In this document: piece by piece, positions 1 to 6,686 of the stretch
Numbering within the stretch: position 1 is the stretch's first letter
Layout of the letters: each line of letters starts with the position of its first letter
Made by a program: the position numbers and the translations under genes
Assembly: GCA_021797385.1 (NCBI GenBank)
Contig: JAJZZW010000033.1
Span: 1 to 14,589, forward strand
Reading direction: 5' to 3'
DNA: 14,589 nt
Source: Thermoplasmata archaeon
GTDB taxonomy: Archaea; Thermoplasmatota; Thermoplasmata; Thermoplasmatales; Thermoplasmataceae
Notes under the pieces: model-generated
Seen by the model: only the letters and a program-made list of their open reading frames with translations
Database searches by the model: none
Told to the model about the DNA's origin: nothing

Positions 1-898
1 TTGGCCTTATGAGCAACTGTGTACTGCCCACAATAAAGAGATATACGCCAAGAGTAGAATATTTAGACTCGCTTGGAAGGAAGAATATACTTCCTATCAC
101 GAATTCAAGACCTACCATTATATCATTTGCAATTGAAAGCCAGTCATAGAAGCGCTTAATATTTTTCTCACGTACAGATTTCGATGCATAATTGAGCAGT
201 GAACTGTTTACGTCCCTATCATTTAAGAAAGTGTCAAGATTTACTATAATCTGTGATAAATAATCATTTTCCACTATCTCTTTTAAACCGGAAATAAAGG
301 AATCCTCATTGTTTTCAACCGCCTTAGAGAAACTGTCATTGTTGAATGACCCATCACGGAGTATGATTATCAATCTGGTAAACCACTCCTGACCAAGATA
401 AGGTTTGATTTTGTCCATATTGAGCTTGAATTCCTCTATATAGGGTTTGCAGTAATCGGCAAAGGCGTTTGAATAGTAGAAATCCGGGGAATTTATAACA
501 GGGAAATCGGCATAGGCGGTAAAATCCTCTTCCGTTTTTCTTGTATCCTGGTTCAGTATATCCATTATGAACTGGGCAATTTTTCTGTCCAGATACATGA
601 TTTTCAGGATTCCATCTATAAGCCTATTTTTTACGGCATACCCTATGAATTTATTGAAAAGCGCCTCCTTATCGGGATCACTTATATTATACCTGATATC
701 AGGGACATTTATTATTTCCAGTATATTTTCATCTGAATAGGTGCTTATTATCCTGTTGTCAAGAAGTTTTTTGAAAATGTCATCCCCGAACATGGAAGAT
801 ACCAGGGGTTTTATGTCTTTCCACTTTAAATTGAATCCATATGGACTTCTCTGAATTGCATAGAGGAAATACAGGGGTCTGGCAACTTCGTCATCCAT
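1..898 (-). CDS. Hypothetical protein with C-terminal membrane segments (partial, continues past window start)
   Basis: Function not recognised. Reading the minus strand from the ATG at 898-896 gives 299 codons with no stop before the window edge, so the C-terminus is missing. The first about 255 residues are soluble and mixed, with many Asp, Asn, Lys and aromatic residues and no motif I can name. Two hydrophobic segments follow at about residues 258-274 and 282-297, separated by a short polar turn, so the protein is probably anchored by a C-terminal hairpin with the large N-terminal domain on one side of the membrane. The N-terminus resembles a small helical or winged-helix fold, but this is weak. 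The start is supported by a TATA-like box 23-32 bases upstream, which suits a leaderless mRNA. The gene lies 80 bases downstream of the GGGPS gene on the same strand and probably has its own promoter. Confidence 0.8.
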   Translation of the reverse strand, partial: MDDEVARPLYFLYAIQRSPYGFNLKWKDIKPLVSSMFGDDIFKKLLDNRIISTYSDENILEIINVPDIRYNISDPDKEALFNKFIGYAVKNRLIDGILKIMYLDRKIAQFIMDILNQDTRKTEEDFTAYADFPVINSPDFYYSNAFADYCKPYIEEFKLNMDKIKPYLGQEWFTRLIIILRDGSFNNDSFSKAVENNEDSFISGLKEIVENDYLSQIIVNLDTFLNDRDVNSSLLNYASKSVREKNIKRFYDWLSIANDIMVGLEFVIGSIFFLPSESKYSTLGVYLFIVGSTQLLIRP

Positions 899-920
899 TA
901 TTCAACATTTTGCGCACCCT

Positions 921-930
921 AATATAATTT
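921..930 (-). promoter_or_regulatory. TATA box for the partial hypothetical gene
   Basis: The minus strand reads AAATTATATT, centred about 27 bases upstream of the ATG at 898. That is the spacing expected for an archaeal TATA box if transcription starts at the start codon. Confidence 0.5.
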
Positions 931-978
931 AGGTAAGAATAATTTTCCAATAGTATTTATAAATTTTTTAACGAAAAT

Positions 979-1713
979 CTATATTGCGTTGATAATATCC
1001 TTAAGGGCAATGTATGGATTCTCGTGCTTTTCAATCACTGTACCGGTGACTATTATATCGGCACCCGCATCCAGGACAGACCTGGCATGATCATAATCCC
1101 GTATCCCTCCTCCCACTATGACCGGAATGTTTACTTCTTCCTTTATCCTTGTAATAACGTTGCACCCAACATGTTCCGGTGCTCCAGATCCTGCCTCCAG
1201 ATATAGTAACTTGAATCCAAAGAATTCTGCGGCCATAGCATATGAAAGTGCAGTGTTTTCATCTTCCCTTCCTATGAGTTTTGCATTTCCAACCCTACCA
1301 ACTGTCATACCAGGCTCAAATACAAGGTACCCCATGGGGATTGTTTCTATTCCCAGCTTTTTAAGTAACGATGCAGACCCTATCTGATGTCCAACTATAT
1401 AATCAATATTGTTGGAATTCATCAGCATCATGTAATATATAGCATCGGCGTATCTGCTTATCATGGTTCTTGAACCGGGAAAAATAATAATTTGTTTATC
1501 AGTTTTTGACTTAATTTTTGCAATAGTTGTATCCATCAGGTCTGAATTTATATCTGTAGACCCACCTATTAGAAAGAAATCAGTACCCGCCCTATCGGCT
1601 TTTTCAGCCAGAATTCCAGACTTTTCAGGACCCTGTGCTGCGGGGTCTATGAGTGTCATATGGACTTTCTTATATTTCAGGATTGACATAATATTCCTGT
1701 AAACATTCACCAT
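979..1713 (-). CDS. Geranylgeranylglyceryl phosphate synthase (GGGPS)
   Basis: Makes the first ether bond of archaeal membrane lipids by joining geranylgeranyl diphosphate to the sn-3 hydroxyl of glycerol-1-phosphate. The 244-residue protein is a TIM barrel of the PcrB/GGGPS family and of normal length. Visible family motifs are LIDP at 21-24, GGSTD at 50-54, FPGS at 78-81, YLEAGSGAPEHV at 171-182 (substrate and phosphate binding), GGGIR at 201-205 and GTVIE at 224-228 (phosphate-binding loops). The start at 1713 has a Shine-Dalgarno-like GGTGA at 1717-1721 and a TATA box further upstream, so this gene seems to have a short leader, unlike several neighbours. It is divergent from the mptD operon. 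Nothing essential appears to be missing. I am confident in the function; the exact subgroup cannot be settled by eye. Confidence 0.95.
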   Translation of the reverse strand: MVNVYRNIMSILKYKKVHMTLIDPAAQGPEKSGILAEKADRAGTDFFLIGGSTDINSDLMDTTIAKIKSKTDKQIIIFPGSRTMISRYADAIYYMMLMNSNNIDYIVGHQIGSASLLKKLGIETIPMGYLVFEPGMTVGRVGNAKLIGREDENTALSYAMAAEFFGFKLLYLEAGSGAPEHVGCNVITRIKEEVNIPVIVGGGIRDYDHARSVLDAGADIIVTGTVIEKHENPYIALKDIINAI

Positions 1714-1757
1714 CGTTCACCTTAATTTAGTAATTACAGATATTCCTATAGTAAACT

Positions 1758-1767
1758 TACATATAAA
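1758..1767 (-). promoter_or_regulatory. TATA box for the GGGPS gene
   Basis: The minus strand reads TTTATATGTA, 45-54 bases upstream of the ATG. This predicts a transcription start near 1735 and a leader of about 20 bases that would carry the GGTGA ribosome site at 1717-1721. Confidence 0.45.
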
Positions 1768-1832
1768 CTCATCTAAATTTTTTTTAAGGTTTCGAACAAA
1801 AGATTTAAAAATTCGCAAATTAAAAAAGAACA

Positions 1833-1842
1833 ATATTTAATA
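1833..1842 (+). promoter_or_regulatory. TATA box for the mptD-THEP1-trm1 operon
   Basis: ATATTTAATA lies 24-33 bases upstream of the ATG at 1866, inside a very AT-rich divergent intergenic region. The spacing predicts a leaderless first gene, and no Shine-Dalgarno sequence is seen before that ATG. Confidence 0.5.
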
Positions 1843-1865
1843 AATTATATGTAATATACTCCATA

Positions 1866-2216
1866 ATGTTAGACCCGGCCCGCAAATATTTTCAGTGTAC
1901 AGATAGGGAGAGGGCAATATTCGAGGCTGGAATAAAGCTGGGCGGGATATTCCATCAGTATACCGGTGTGCCTGTAAATGAAAGCAATGTAACTGATATT
2001 GAAAGGGTAATAGAAAAAAGTGTGTTAATACAACCCTTTGTTAAGCATGTATCAGTGGAAATTAATATAGGACAGAGTACATCGTTTCAGTATACCTCTC
2101 TTTCAGGAGAAATGATGGATGTAAGGTTAACCGTGGAATATAATGGTCAGATGGTAAATGCCAGAATGCATTATGTGCAGGACCTGAATTACCCGTTGAT
2201 GTATTTGGAGGAATAA
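1866..2216 (+). CDS. mptD: Dihydroneopterin aldolase, archaeal MptD type
   Basis: Converts 7,8-dihydroneopterin to 6-hydroxymethyl-7,8-dihydropterin and glycolaldehyde in pterin cofactor synthesis (tetrahydropterin or folate branch). The 116-residue length and the segments RERAIFEAGIKLGGIFHQ near the N-terminus, then LIQPFVKHVSVEI, match the archaeal DUF372/MptD family, which is unrelated to bacterial FolB. Residues E20, H30 and Q56 lie at a constant offset of 5 from E25, H35 and Q61, which I recall as catalytic or binding residues of the Methanocaldococcus enzyme; a tyrosine-rich tail (Y103, Y109, Y113) probably supplies the remaining one. First gene of an operon: it ends two bases before the next ATG, and its last codons carry the GGAGG ribosome site (2207-2211) for the NTPase. 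The family call is strong; the exact pterin end product in this organism is not visible. Confidence 0.88.
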   Translation: MLDPARKYFQCTDRERAIFEAGIKLGGIFHQYTGVPVNESNVTDIERVIEKSVLIQPFVKHVSVEINIGQSTSFQYTSLSGEMMDVRLTVEYNGQMVNARMHYVQDLNYPLMYLEE

Positions 2217-2218
2217 TA

Positions 2219-2764
2219 ATGGCAATAAAAGTAGGGATAACCGGACCGATTGGTTCAATAAAAACCGAGGCACTGAATAAAATTATGGAGATGCTTAAAA
2301 ATAATGGAAAGTTAATAGAAGGTACACTTGTATCGGAAAAAATTGAGCATGGACGGGTACTTGCCTATTATATAACTGATATACTGACAAAAAGGAAGGT
2401 GGAATTCGCCAGAAGTGATCTGGTATCCAGGGTAAAGGTGGATAAACTGGGGGTTGATACCAAGGCCCTGGAAGAGCTCCTGGTTCCGAGCCTCCGGAAA
2501 TCTAGGGAAGAGGCAGATGTCATAATCATAGATGAACTTGGTAAGATTGAAAATACAACAAAACAGGTAAAGGCAGAGATAGAGGAAACAATGAAATCGG
2601 ACAAATCAATAATAGTAACACTGCATAAGAAATCAAGAAATCCGGTGCTCCAGGAATTCCGTGGCTATGAAAGTGTCAGGGTTTTTGATATTACACCAAT
2701 AAATAAGAACATATTACCATTTAAAATTTTAAAGGTATTGAATGGAGAGGAAGAATCAATTTAA
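2219..2764 (+). CDS. THEP1-family nucleoside-triphosphatase homologue with an altered P-loop
   Basis: A 181-residue P-loop protein of the THEP1 (DUF265) family, small NTPases whose cellular role is unclear. The Walker B region at 101-111, VIIIDELGKIE, is the clear family signature, with D105 and E106 as the expected metal and water-activating residues. The Walker A region near the N-terminus reads GPIGSIKT (9-16). It keeps the first glycine and the lysine-threonine pair, but the glycine just before the lysine is replaced by Ile14, so nucleotide binding may be weakened or changed. GGAGG at 2207-2211 is a well-spaced ribosome site. The gene sits between dihydroneopterin aldolase and Trm1, and its 3' end overlaps trm1 by 23 bases, so the three are almost certainly cotranscribed. 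A link to tRNA or pterin metabolism is only suggested by this position. Confidence 0.85.
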   Translation: MAIKVGITGPIGSIKTEALNKIMEMLKNNGKLIEGTLVSEKIEHGRVLAYYITDILTKRKVEFARSDLVSRVKVDKLGVDTKALEELLVPSLRKSREEADVIIIDELGKIENTTKQVKAEIEETMKSDKSIIVTLHKKSRNPVLQEFRGYESVRVFDITPINKNILPFKILKVLNGEEESI

Positions 2765-3797
2765 GACCCTGTCAGAGGGTTCCATAAGTATAATGGCCCC
2801 TGATAATTTTTTTATAAAAGGCCCTGGCTCAAGAACTGCGGGTTTTTATAATGTTGATCAGAAACTGAACAGGGATATTACGATTTCCTTTCTCAGGACT
2901 GTAAAGCCAAGAGTAGCGCTTGATGCCTTCGGGGGTACAGGCATTAGAGGGCTGAGGATTAACAGGGAAGCAGGCATGAAAACTGTTATCTCTGAAATAA
3001 ATAAAAAATCATTTGAGTACATAAAAATAAACCGGGAGATCAATAAATCGGATGTTGAAATATATAATAAAACTTTTCAGGCAGTTCTGAATGATTTTCT
3101 CTTTGATTATATTGACATAGACCCATACGGATCAGTACTTCCATATATTGATGATGCCATGATGAACATACGCAACAAAGGCTATATTGGGATAACACCA
3201 ACAGACCTGACCGCCCTCACTGGTTCCATGGAGAAAAAAACATTCAGGCGCTACGGGGCATTCATAATAAATGACATTTACCGGCACGAATCAGGAATAA
3301 GACTGTTAATCGCTGAAATTGTCAGGCGAGCTGCCGCAATGGATAAGGCCGCAATACCCATGATATCTCTGTGGCATTCCCATTATTACCGAATTATATT
3401 TCAGATAATTTCATCATCATCAATGGCCGACAAACAGCTGGAGAAAATAGGAAACTTCAACAGAAATACAGGCCTTGCACAAGAATATCCGGAATCACAT
3501 GAAGGGCCTATGTGGTTAGGGAACCTAAATTCAGATATAGTTAAAAACATGGATATAATAGAAAATCCTGACAGACTTTTCCTTAAATCACTTAGCGGTA
3601 TTAAAAATAATGATCTTTCCCTGTACTTCGCAGACGTAGCAGACTTTGCAAGAATTATACATCATGATTCCGCGGGTATAGAGTCCAGCATGCAAAGACT
3701 GGCAGAGAATGGTATAGTATGTGGAAGGTCTCAGTTTTCGGATACCGGCATAAAAGTTTCAGTTCCGGTAAATGAAGCCCTGCATCTGGTTTATTGA
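2742..3797 (+). CDS. trm1: tRNA (guanine26-N2)-dimethyltransferase Trm1
   Basis: Uses S-adenosylmethionine to methylate G26 of tRNAs to N2,N2-dimethylguanosine. The 351-residue protein starts with the family's EGS region (12-14), then YNVDQKLNRD (36-45), the SAM-binding motif I DAFGGTGIRG (61-70), the catalytic motif DIDPYGS (125-131) and TDLTAL (154-159). The C-terminal tRNA-binding domain keeps GPMWLG (255-260) and a QFSDTGIKVSVP segment (331-342) close to the end. The CxxC pairs often found before GPxWxG are absent; the only cysteine I see in this half is Cys327. The start at 2742 lies inside the upstream gene and has AAAGGT at 2731-2736 as a ribosome site, so translational coupling is likely. 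The 3' end overlaps the convergent DUF2240-like gene by 7 bases. The protein is slightly short for the family. Confidence 0.95.
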   Translation: MERKNQFKTLSEGSISIMAPDNFFIKGPGSRTAGFYNVDQKLNRDITISFLRTVKPRVALDAFGGTGIRGLRINREAGMKTVISEINKKSFEYIKINREINKSDVEIYNKTFQAVLNDFLFDYIDIDPYGSVLPYIDDAMMNIRNKGYIGITPTDLTALTGSMEKKTFRRYGAFIINDIYRHESGIRLLIAEIVRRAAAMDKAAIPMISLWHSHYYRIIFQIISSSSMADKQLEKIGNFNRNTGLAQEYPESHEGPMWLGNLNSDIVKNMDIIENPDRLFLKSLSGIKNNDLSLYFADVADFARIIHHDSAGIESSMQRLAENGIVCGRSQFSDTGIKVSVPVNEALHLVY

Positions 3798-4267
3798 GAA
3801 TATCCTGAGTTGTTTTCTTTTTCCGCAACAAATGAAGATATATCAATTCCCGCATCTGACAGCACTGTGACCATTGCAGTTTCAAAATCTATAAATTGCA
3901 TGCCGGAAAGCAATTCCCTCGCCTTTATTATAGCCTCCTTTTTTGTCATTTTTCCAGATGCCGATGCAGCCTCCAGCATTCTGTCTACCAGGGGTTTTTC
4001 AGCCGCTTCAGAGAATAACTCATCAACACTAATAGAAAAATCCAGTGGTACAATAACACCCTCTGTGCTGAAGTTCGGAACGTATTTTCCCTCCTTTTCA
4101 ACTATGAGCTTTTCATTCAGCGCAGATTCAATAAAGCGTTCAACAATATCCGGCGGGAGAAGTGCCCGTTTGAATGAGAGTATATTGATAAAATCTGATT
4201 TCGTATAACCGCTGGCCTTCTTCATGGCTACCAGGGCTATGAGTTTCCTTGCCATATCCTTGTTCAT
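3791..4267 (-). CDS. DUF2240-like archaeal protein
   Basis: A 158-residue soluble protein resembling the archaeal DUF2240 family, whose function is unknown. The N-terminal half (residues 5-70) looks like a winged-helix module: helices around 5-17 and 22-32, a helix around 38-52, then a wing-like LIVEKEGKYVPNF. It is followed by a VIVPLDFSIS segment typical of this family and a mainly helical second half. This could be a nucleic-acid-binding protein, but no binding site or partner can be seen. It starts 17 bases downstream of the CinA-like gene on the same strand, so the two probably share a transcript. I see no Shine-Dalgarno sequence. Its stop overlaps trm1 convergently by 7 bases. The DUF assignment is from memory of the sequence pattern. 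Confidence 0.7.
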   Translation of the reverse strand: MNKDMARKLIALVAMKKASGYTKSDFINILSFKRALLPPDIVERFIESALNEKLIVEKEGKYVPNFSTEGVIVPLDFSISVDELFSEAAEKPLVDRMLEAASASGKMTKKEAIIKARELLSGMQFIDFETAMVTVLSDAGIDISSFVAEKENNSGYSQ

Positions 4268-4284
4268 GCAAGTGAATCATTTAT

Positions 4285-5040
4285 TTACTTATAATTATTC
4301 TGCATTGCATTTTCCTTTATCTGCTCCAGGATGGAATCAGCAAATTTTTCTATTTCTTCCTCATTGTTTCCCCATGAGGATACTTCTACCTCCACCCAAG
4401 GAGATCCATTATCATCTATTTTCGGATGAGTTTTTATGTATGCATTATCTCCATATTTCTTCATAAGTTCGGCTATTAAAGGCGCTATGAGGCTCTCCTT
4501 TACTCCATGAAGATCCTCTGATCTATCAGTATAGTGGAATCCCTTTATTTTTATCCTGTTCTTTATTCCCTCCATGATGGATTTTACCTCTCCTGGCACT
4601 CCCGGGACGATTATAATAATCTTCCCCGACATTTCCATGTATACACCCGGGGCTGTTCCGGCTCTGTTTTCCAGTGGTTCAGATCCCTCCGGTAGAAGCG
4701 ACATTTTCTCCCTTGCAGGAGTCATATACCCCGTCTTCTTTAGTATCATATCTACGGCATATGGATTTTTAGTAAGTTTTAATCCAAAGCATCTGGAGAA
4801 CCCATCAAGAGTCATATCATCATAGGTTGGTCCCAGACCACCGGAAGAAACAATAAGGTCACCGGTGGAGAAGGCTTCCCTGAAAGCTTCAGATATTTCA
4901 TTAAGATTGTCTCTGACAATTATTCCTTTAACAACATCGTACCCTGAGTATGTGAGCAATTCGCCGAGATAAGAAAAATTTGTATTAACTGTCCTGCCCT
5001 TTAATATTTCATTTCCAACCGTGATTATAACTGCTTTCAT
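4285..5040 (-). CDS. CinA-like MoaB/Mog-fold (molybdopterin-binding domain) protein
   Basis: A 251-residue stand-alone COG1058-type protein. The family is annotated as a molybdopterin-binding domain or as related to nicotinamide-nucleotide amidase/pyrophosphatase CinA; the archaeal members have no firmly known reaction that I can state. Visible motifs are GNEIL at 9-13, GRTVNTN at 15-21, SSGGLGPTYDD at 65-75, ENRAGTAPG at 123-131 and PGVPGE at 145-150. These make up the MoaB/Mog-type nucleotide or pterin site. The C-terminal deamidase domain of bacterial CinA is absent, as is usual in archaea. It is the first gene of a probable two-gene unit with the DUF2240-like gene. Its own upstream region is AT-rich with a TATA-like stretch around 5059-5066, which is rather close to the ATG. 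Confidence 0.88.
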   Translation of the reverse strand: MKAVIITVGNEILKGRTVNTNFSYLGELLTYSGYDVVKGIIVRDNLNEISEAFREAFSTGDLIVSSGGLGPTYDDMTLDGFSRCFGLKLTKNPYAVDMILKKTGYMTPAREKMSLLPEGSEPLENRAGTAPGVYMEMSGKIIIIVPGVPGEVKSIMEGIKNRIKIKGFHYTDRSEDLHGVKESLIAPLIAELMKKYGDNAYIKTHPKIDDNGSPWVEVEVSSWGNNEEEIEKFADSILEQIKENAMQNNYK

Positions 5041-5060
5041 GGTTTAACATTATGAAATAA

Positions 5061-5068
5061 TATAAAAG
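5061..5068 (+). promoter_or_regulatory. Possible TATA box for a plus-strand transcript through 5145-5235
   Basis: TATAAAAG is a near-ideal archaeal TATA core preceded by a purine-rich stretch. On the plus strand it would start transcription near 5090, upstream of the structured element. The same AT-rich block may instead serve the CinA-like gene on the minus strand, so the assignment is uncertain. Confidence 0.35.
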
Positions 5069-5144
5069 TAATATGCAATATTCTATGGTTCCAACCCAGA
5101 AAAGATTTTCAGTATCCAGGGTTCAAGACACAAAGCAGGGAAAT

Positions 5145-5235
5145 AATTAGATGTAGGATAGATAACCTAACCGGTGCCAGGAATAATCTATTACGGATAA
5201 GGTGCCATCACAGCGCCTCGTCTACATCCATAATT
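5145..5235 (+). ncRNA. Candidate structured RNA: linker-free three-way junction
   Basis: Not a family I recognise. The plus strand folds by hand into three helices that meet with no unpaired junction bases. Helix 1 pairs 5145-5149 with 5231-5235 and 5150-5156 with 5222-5228 (12 pairs, two-base bulge at 5229-5230). Helix 2 pairs 5157-5163 with 5186-5192 (7 pairs) and may extend by CCT 5166-5168 with AGG 5179-5181. Helix 3 pairs 5193-5195 with 5219-5221 and 5200-5205 with 5213-5218 (9 pairs, four-base bulge at 5196-5199, seven-base loop). The two G-U pairs (5157 with 5192; 5203 with 5215) would become A-C mismatches on the other strand, which favours a plus-strand RNA. It could alternatively be the remnant of a small mobile element with inverted ends. 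No expression evidence exists in the sequence beyond the TATA-like box at 5061. Confidence 0.4.
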
Positions 5236-5503
5236 AACACTCCAGTGGAAATATTATATTCATGGTGCAGCATTGAAGAGAAACAGCATAAATAATAAAA
5301 TCCAATGGGCTTTATGGAAAATATGTTGGAATACTAATGGACTTACAGAATTCTAAAATGTCATGGAACTGTGCCGCCTGACCACAATCCAGGCATAACA
5401 GGCATAGGATTTTCAAATCAAGATATCACGAATTGACTTTTTCTATTATTTTCATATTAGCAATATAATCGTGTGATTCATATCAGTTTACTATTCCAGT
5501 TTA

Positions 5504-5514
5504 TTTATATAAAA
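5504..5514 (+). promoter_or_regulatory. TATA box for the UbiA-like gene
   Basis: TTTATATAAAA lies 52-62 bases upstream of the ATG at 5566, predicting a start near 5535 and a leader of about 30 bases. No clear Shine-Dalgarno sequence is visible in that leader. Confidence 0.45.
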
Positions 5515-5565
5515 AATTATATATTGGACTCACAAAAAATTATTGAATAAGTACCAATTAATTAT

Positions 5566-6279
5566 ATGGTAATACCCATGCCGGACAGATTAAAAGAATG
5601 GTTTGTACCCGCCTCCGGGCCCATTCATATGCGGGCTATTATTGGCCTGACGTTCTATCCATATACACTTATGGTCAGCTCTCTGGTATTCTTTGGTGGT
5701 TTCTTTTCCCACGATATTCATATATTCAGGTCTGTATATCTGTTCATAACATTTGTCATCTGCCTCGGAATTTCAGCCCATTGTTTTGACTCCTCACTTA
5801 AGAATTCCCCAGGACCATGGGCCAGTTATATACCCAGAAAAGGCATGATAATTACCGGCTTTGTATCATTGGTTGCTGGTCTTTCATTTTCCTTCTATTT
5901 CGCGTTCTTTGTTGTACACTTTTTGATAGTTGCCGGGGCAGTGGAAATATTCTTCGTGTTTGCATATAATCTGGAGCTCTTCGGGGGATTTTTTCATAAT
6001 AATATCTCCCTTGCCTTTTCTACAGGTTCTATGCCGGTTGTATCCGGATATCTTATACAAGGAGGAAGTAATCTCATAGTAATATTGATAATGATCGCCA
6101 CCGGGTACTCACTACTTCAGATACAGATACAGGCTTCAAGACCTTATAGGTCATTGATCAGAGGTGAGCTTATTGATGGTACGAAACTGGCAAAGTACTA
6201 TGAGAAGATATTGAAATCTGTAGTGATTTTTTCCATATTGCTAGCAGTGCTTGTTATAGTTGCAAACAGCGTGCTTTGA
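5566..6279 (+). CDS. UbiA-like polytopic membrane protein with degenerate Asp motifs
   Basis: A 237-residue integral membrane protein with about seven hydrophobic segments: roughly 25-45, 55-71, 93-112, 113-135, 146-164, 168-186 and 216-234. The spacing and the segments GISAHCFDSSLKN (68-80), FAYNLELFGG (132-141) and STGSMPVVSGYL (152-163) match a UbiA-superfamily branch seen in archaea and actinobacteria. Members of that branch carry an HxxD-type segment instead of the classical NDxxD. Here the first acidic motif is reduced to His72 and Asp75, and the second to Asn135 and Glu137, so a classical Mg-dependent prenyl transfer is doubtful. The gene stands alone, with its own promoter and gene-free DNA on both sides. 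The start could also be the ATG at 5578. Substrate unknown; the superfamily call is moderately secure. Confidence 0.6.
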   Translation: MVIPMPDRLKEWFVPASGPIHMRAIIGLTFYPYTLMVSSLVFFGGFFSHDIHIFRSVYLFITFVICLGISAHCFDSSLKNSPGPWASYIPRKGMIITGFVSLVAGLSFSFYFAFFVVHFLIVAGAVEIFFVFAYNLELFGGFFHNNISLAFSTGSMPVVSGYLIQGGSNLIVILIMIATGYSLLQIQIQASRPYRSLIRGELIDGTKLAKYYEKILKSVVIFSILLAVLVIVANSVL

Positions 6280-6686
6280 ACATTATCCTGCACTACCTTC
6301 CTGCAACTCCTATGCTAATTATATAAATATTTTATTTGTGAAAATTTAGGTGCAAAACTCCATTATAAAACATATATTATTATAACTTTTCTCTATATTT
6401 ATGGTTACTTTATTGAATAGCCTCGAATTCCATCCTAGATTACGTCTTGACTTATGTTGCCCAAATATATAATTTCATCTCTACAGACACTGCTACATAC
6501 ATTATGTATATTTTAGTTAACCTTTTCTCTAACCCGTATATATGGCAATTTAGATGACGCACTGAAAATTCACCCACACCAATTCCTCACTGCTATTCTA
6601 CATAAGAGTCACAATTTATTACACTCAATACTATTTTATATTTCCCCCATATCTATTAACTTGTCAAAAAATATATTCCTAAAAAA
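6280..6686. other. 407-base AT-rich region without a recognised gene
   Basis: No convincing ORF, RNA or repeat is visible. The plus strand is strongly C-rich over G: in 6421-6660 I count about 60 C and 20 G. On the minus strand there are a few open frames of about 40 codons without good starts, for example from about 6579 down to 6445. A decayed gene or the long 3' untranslated end of the minus-strand gene at 6687-7037 would both fit. Confidence 0.5.

Larger units (their letters stand above)
5041..5565. other. 525-base gene-free region with GC-rich islands
   Basis: No complete open frame with coding character is visible here. Unlike the other intergenic regions, it contains two stretches close to or above coding GC content: about 50% in 5161-5220 and about 43% in 5341-5400. 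The first is the three-way-junction candidate at 5145-5235. The second holds a hairpin, GCCTG (5386-5390) with CAGGC (5400-5404), enclosed by TGCC (5382-5385) and GGCA (5411-5414). T-rich DNA follows at 5448-5462. On the minus strand, 5455 down to 5315 reads as a short frame with one internal TGA, and 5310 down to about 5115 as another with one TGA, so a decayed gene is the main alternative to RNA. The last 100 bases are AT-rich promoter DNA for the gene at 5566. Confidence 0.6.

Noticed and set aside
1118..1387. Plus-strand frames opposite the GGGPS gene
   Set aside because: They are antisense shadows of a gene with complete family motifs.
3791..3797. 7-base convergent coding overlap, repeated at 11590-11596
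   Set aside because: Short tail-to-tail overlaps are common in compact genomes; the equal length is probably coincidence.
5145..5235. tRNA, SRP RNA, hammerhead or box C/D guide
   Set aside because: No T-loop, no SRP helix 8 sequence, no CUGAUGA core and no C or D boxes at the right places; the junction has no unpaired bases.
6551..6565. GATGACG with CTGA close by, resembling box C and box D of a guide RNA
   Set aside because: The two boxes are only a few bases apart, with no room for a guide, and the C box is imperfect.
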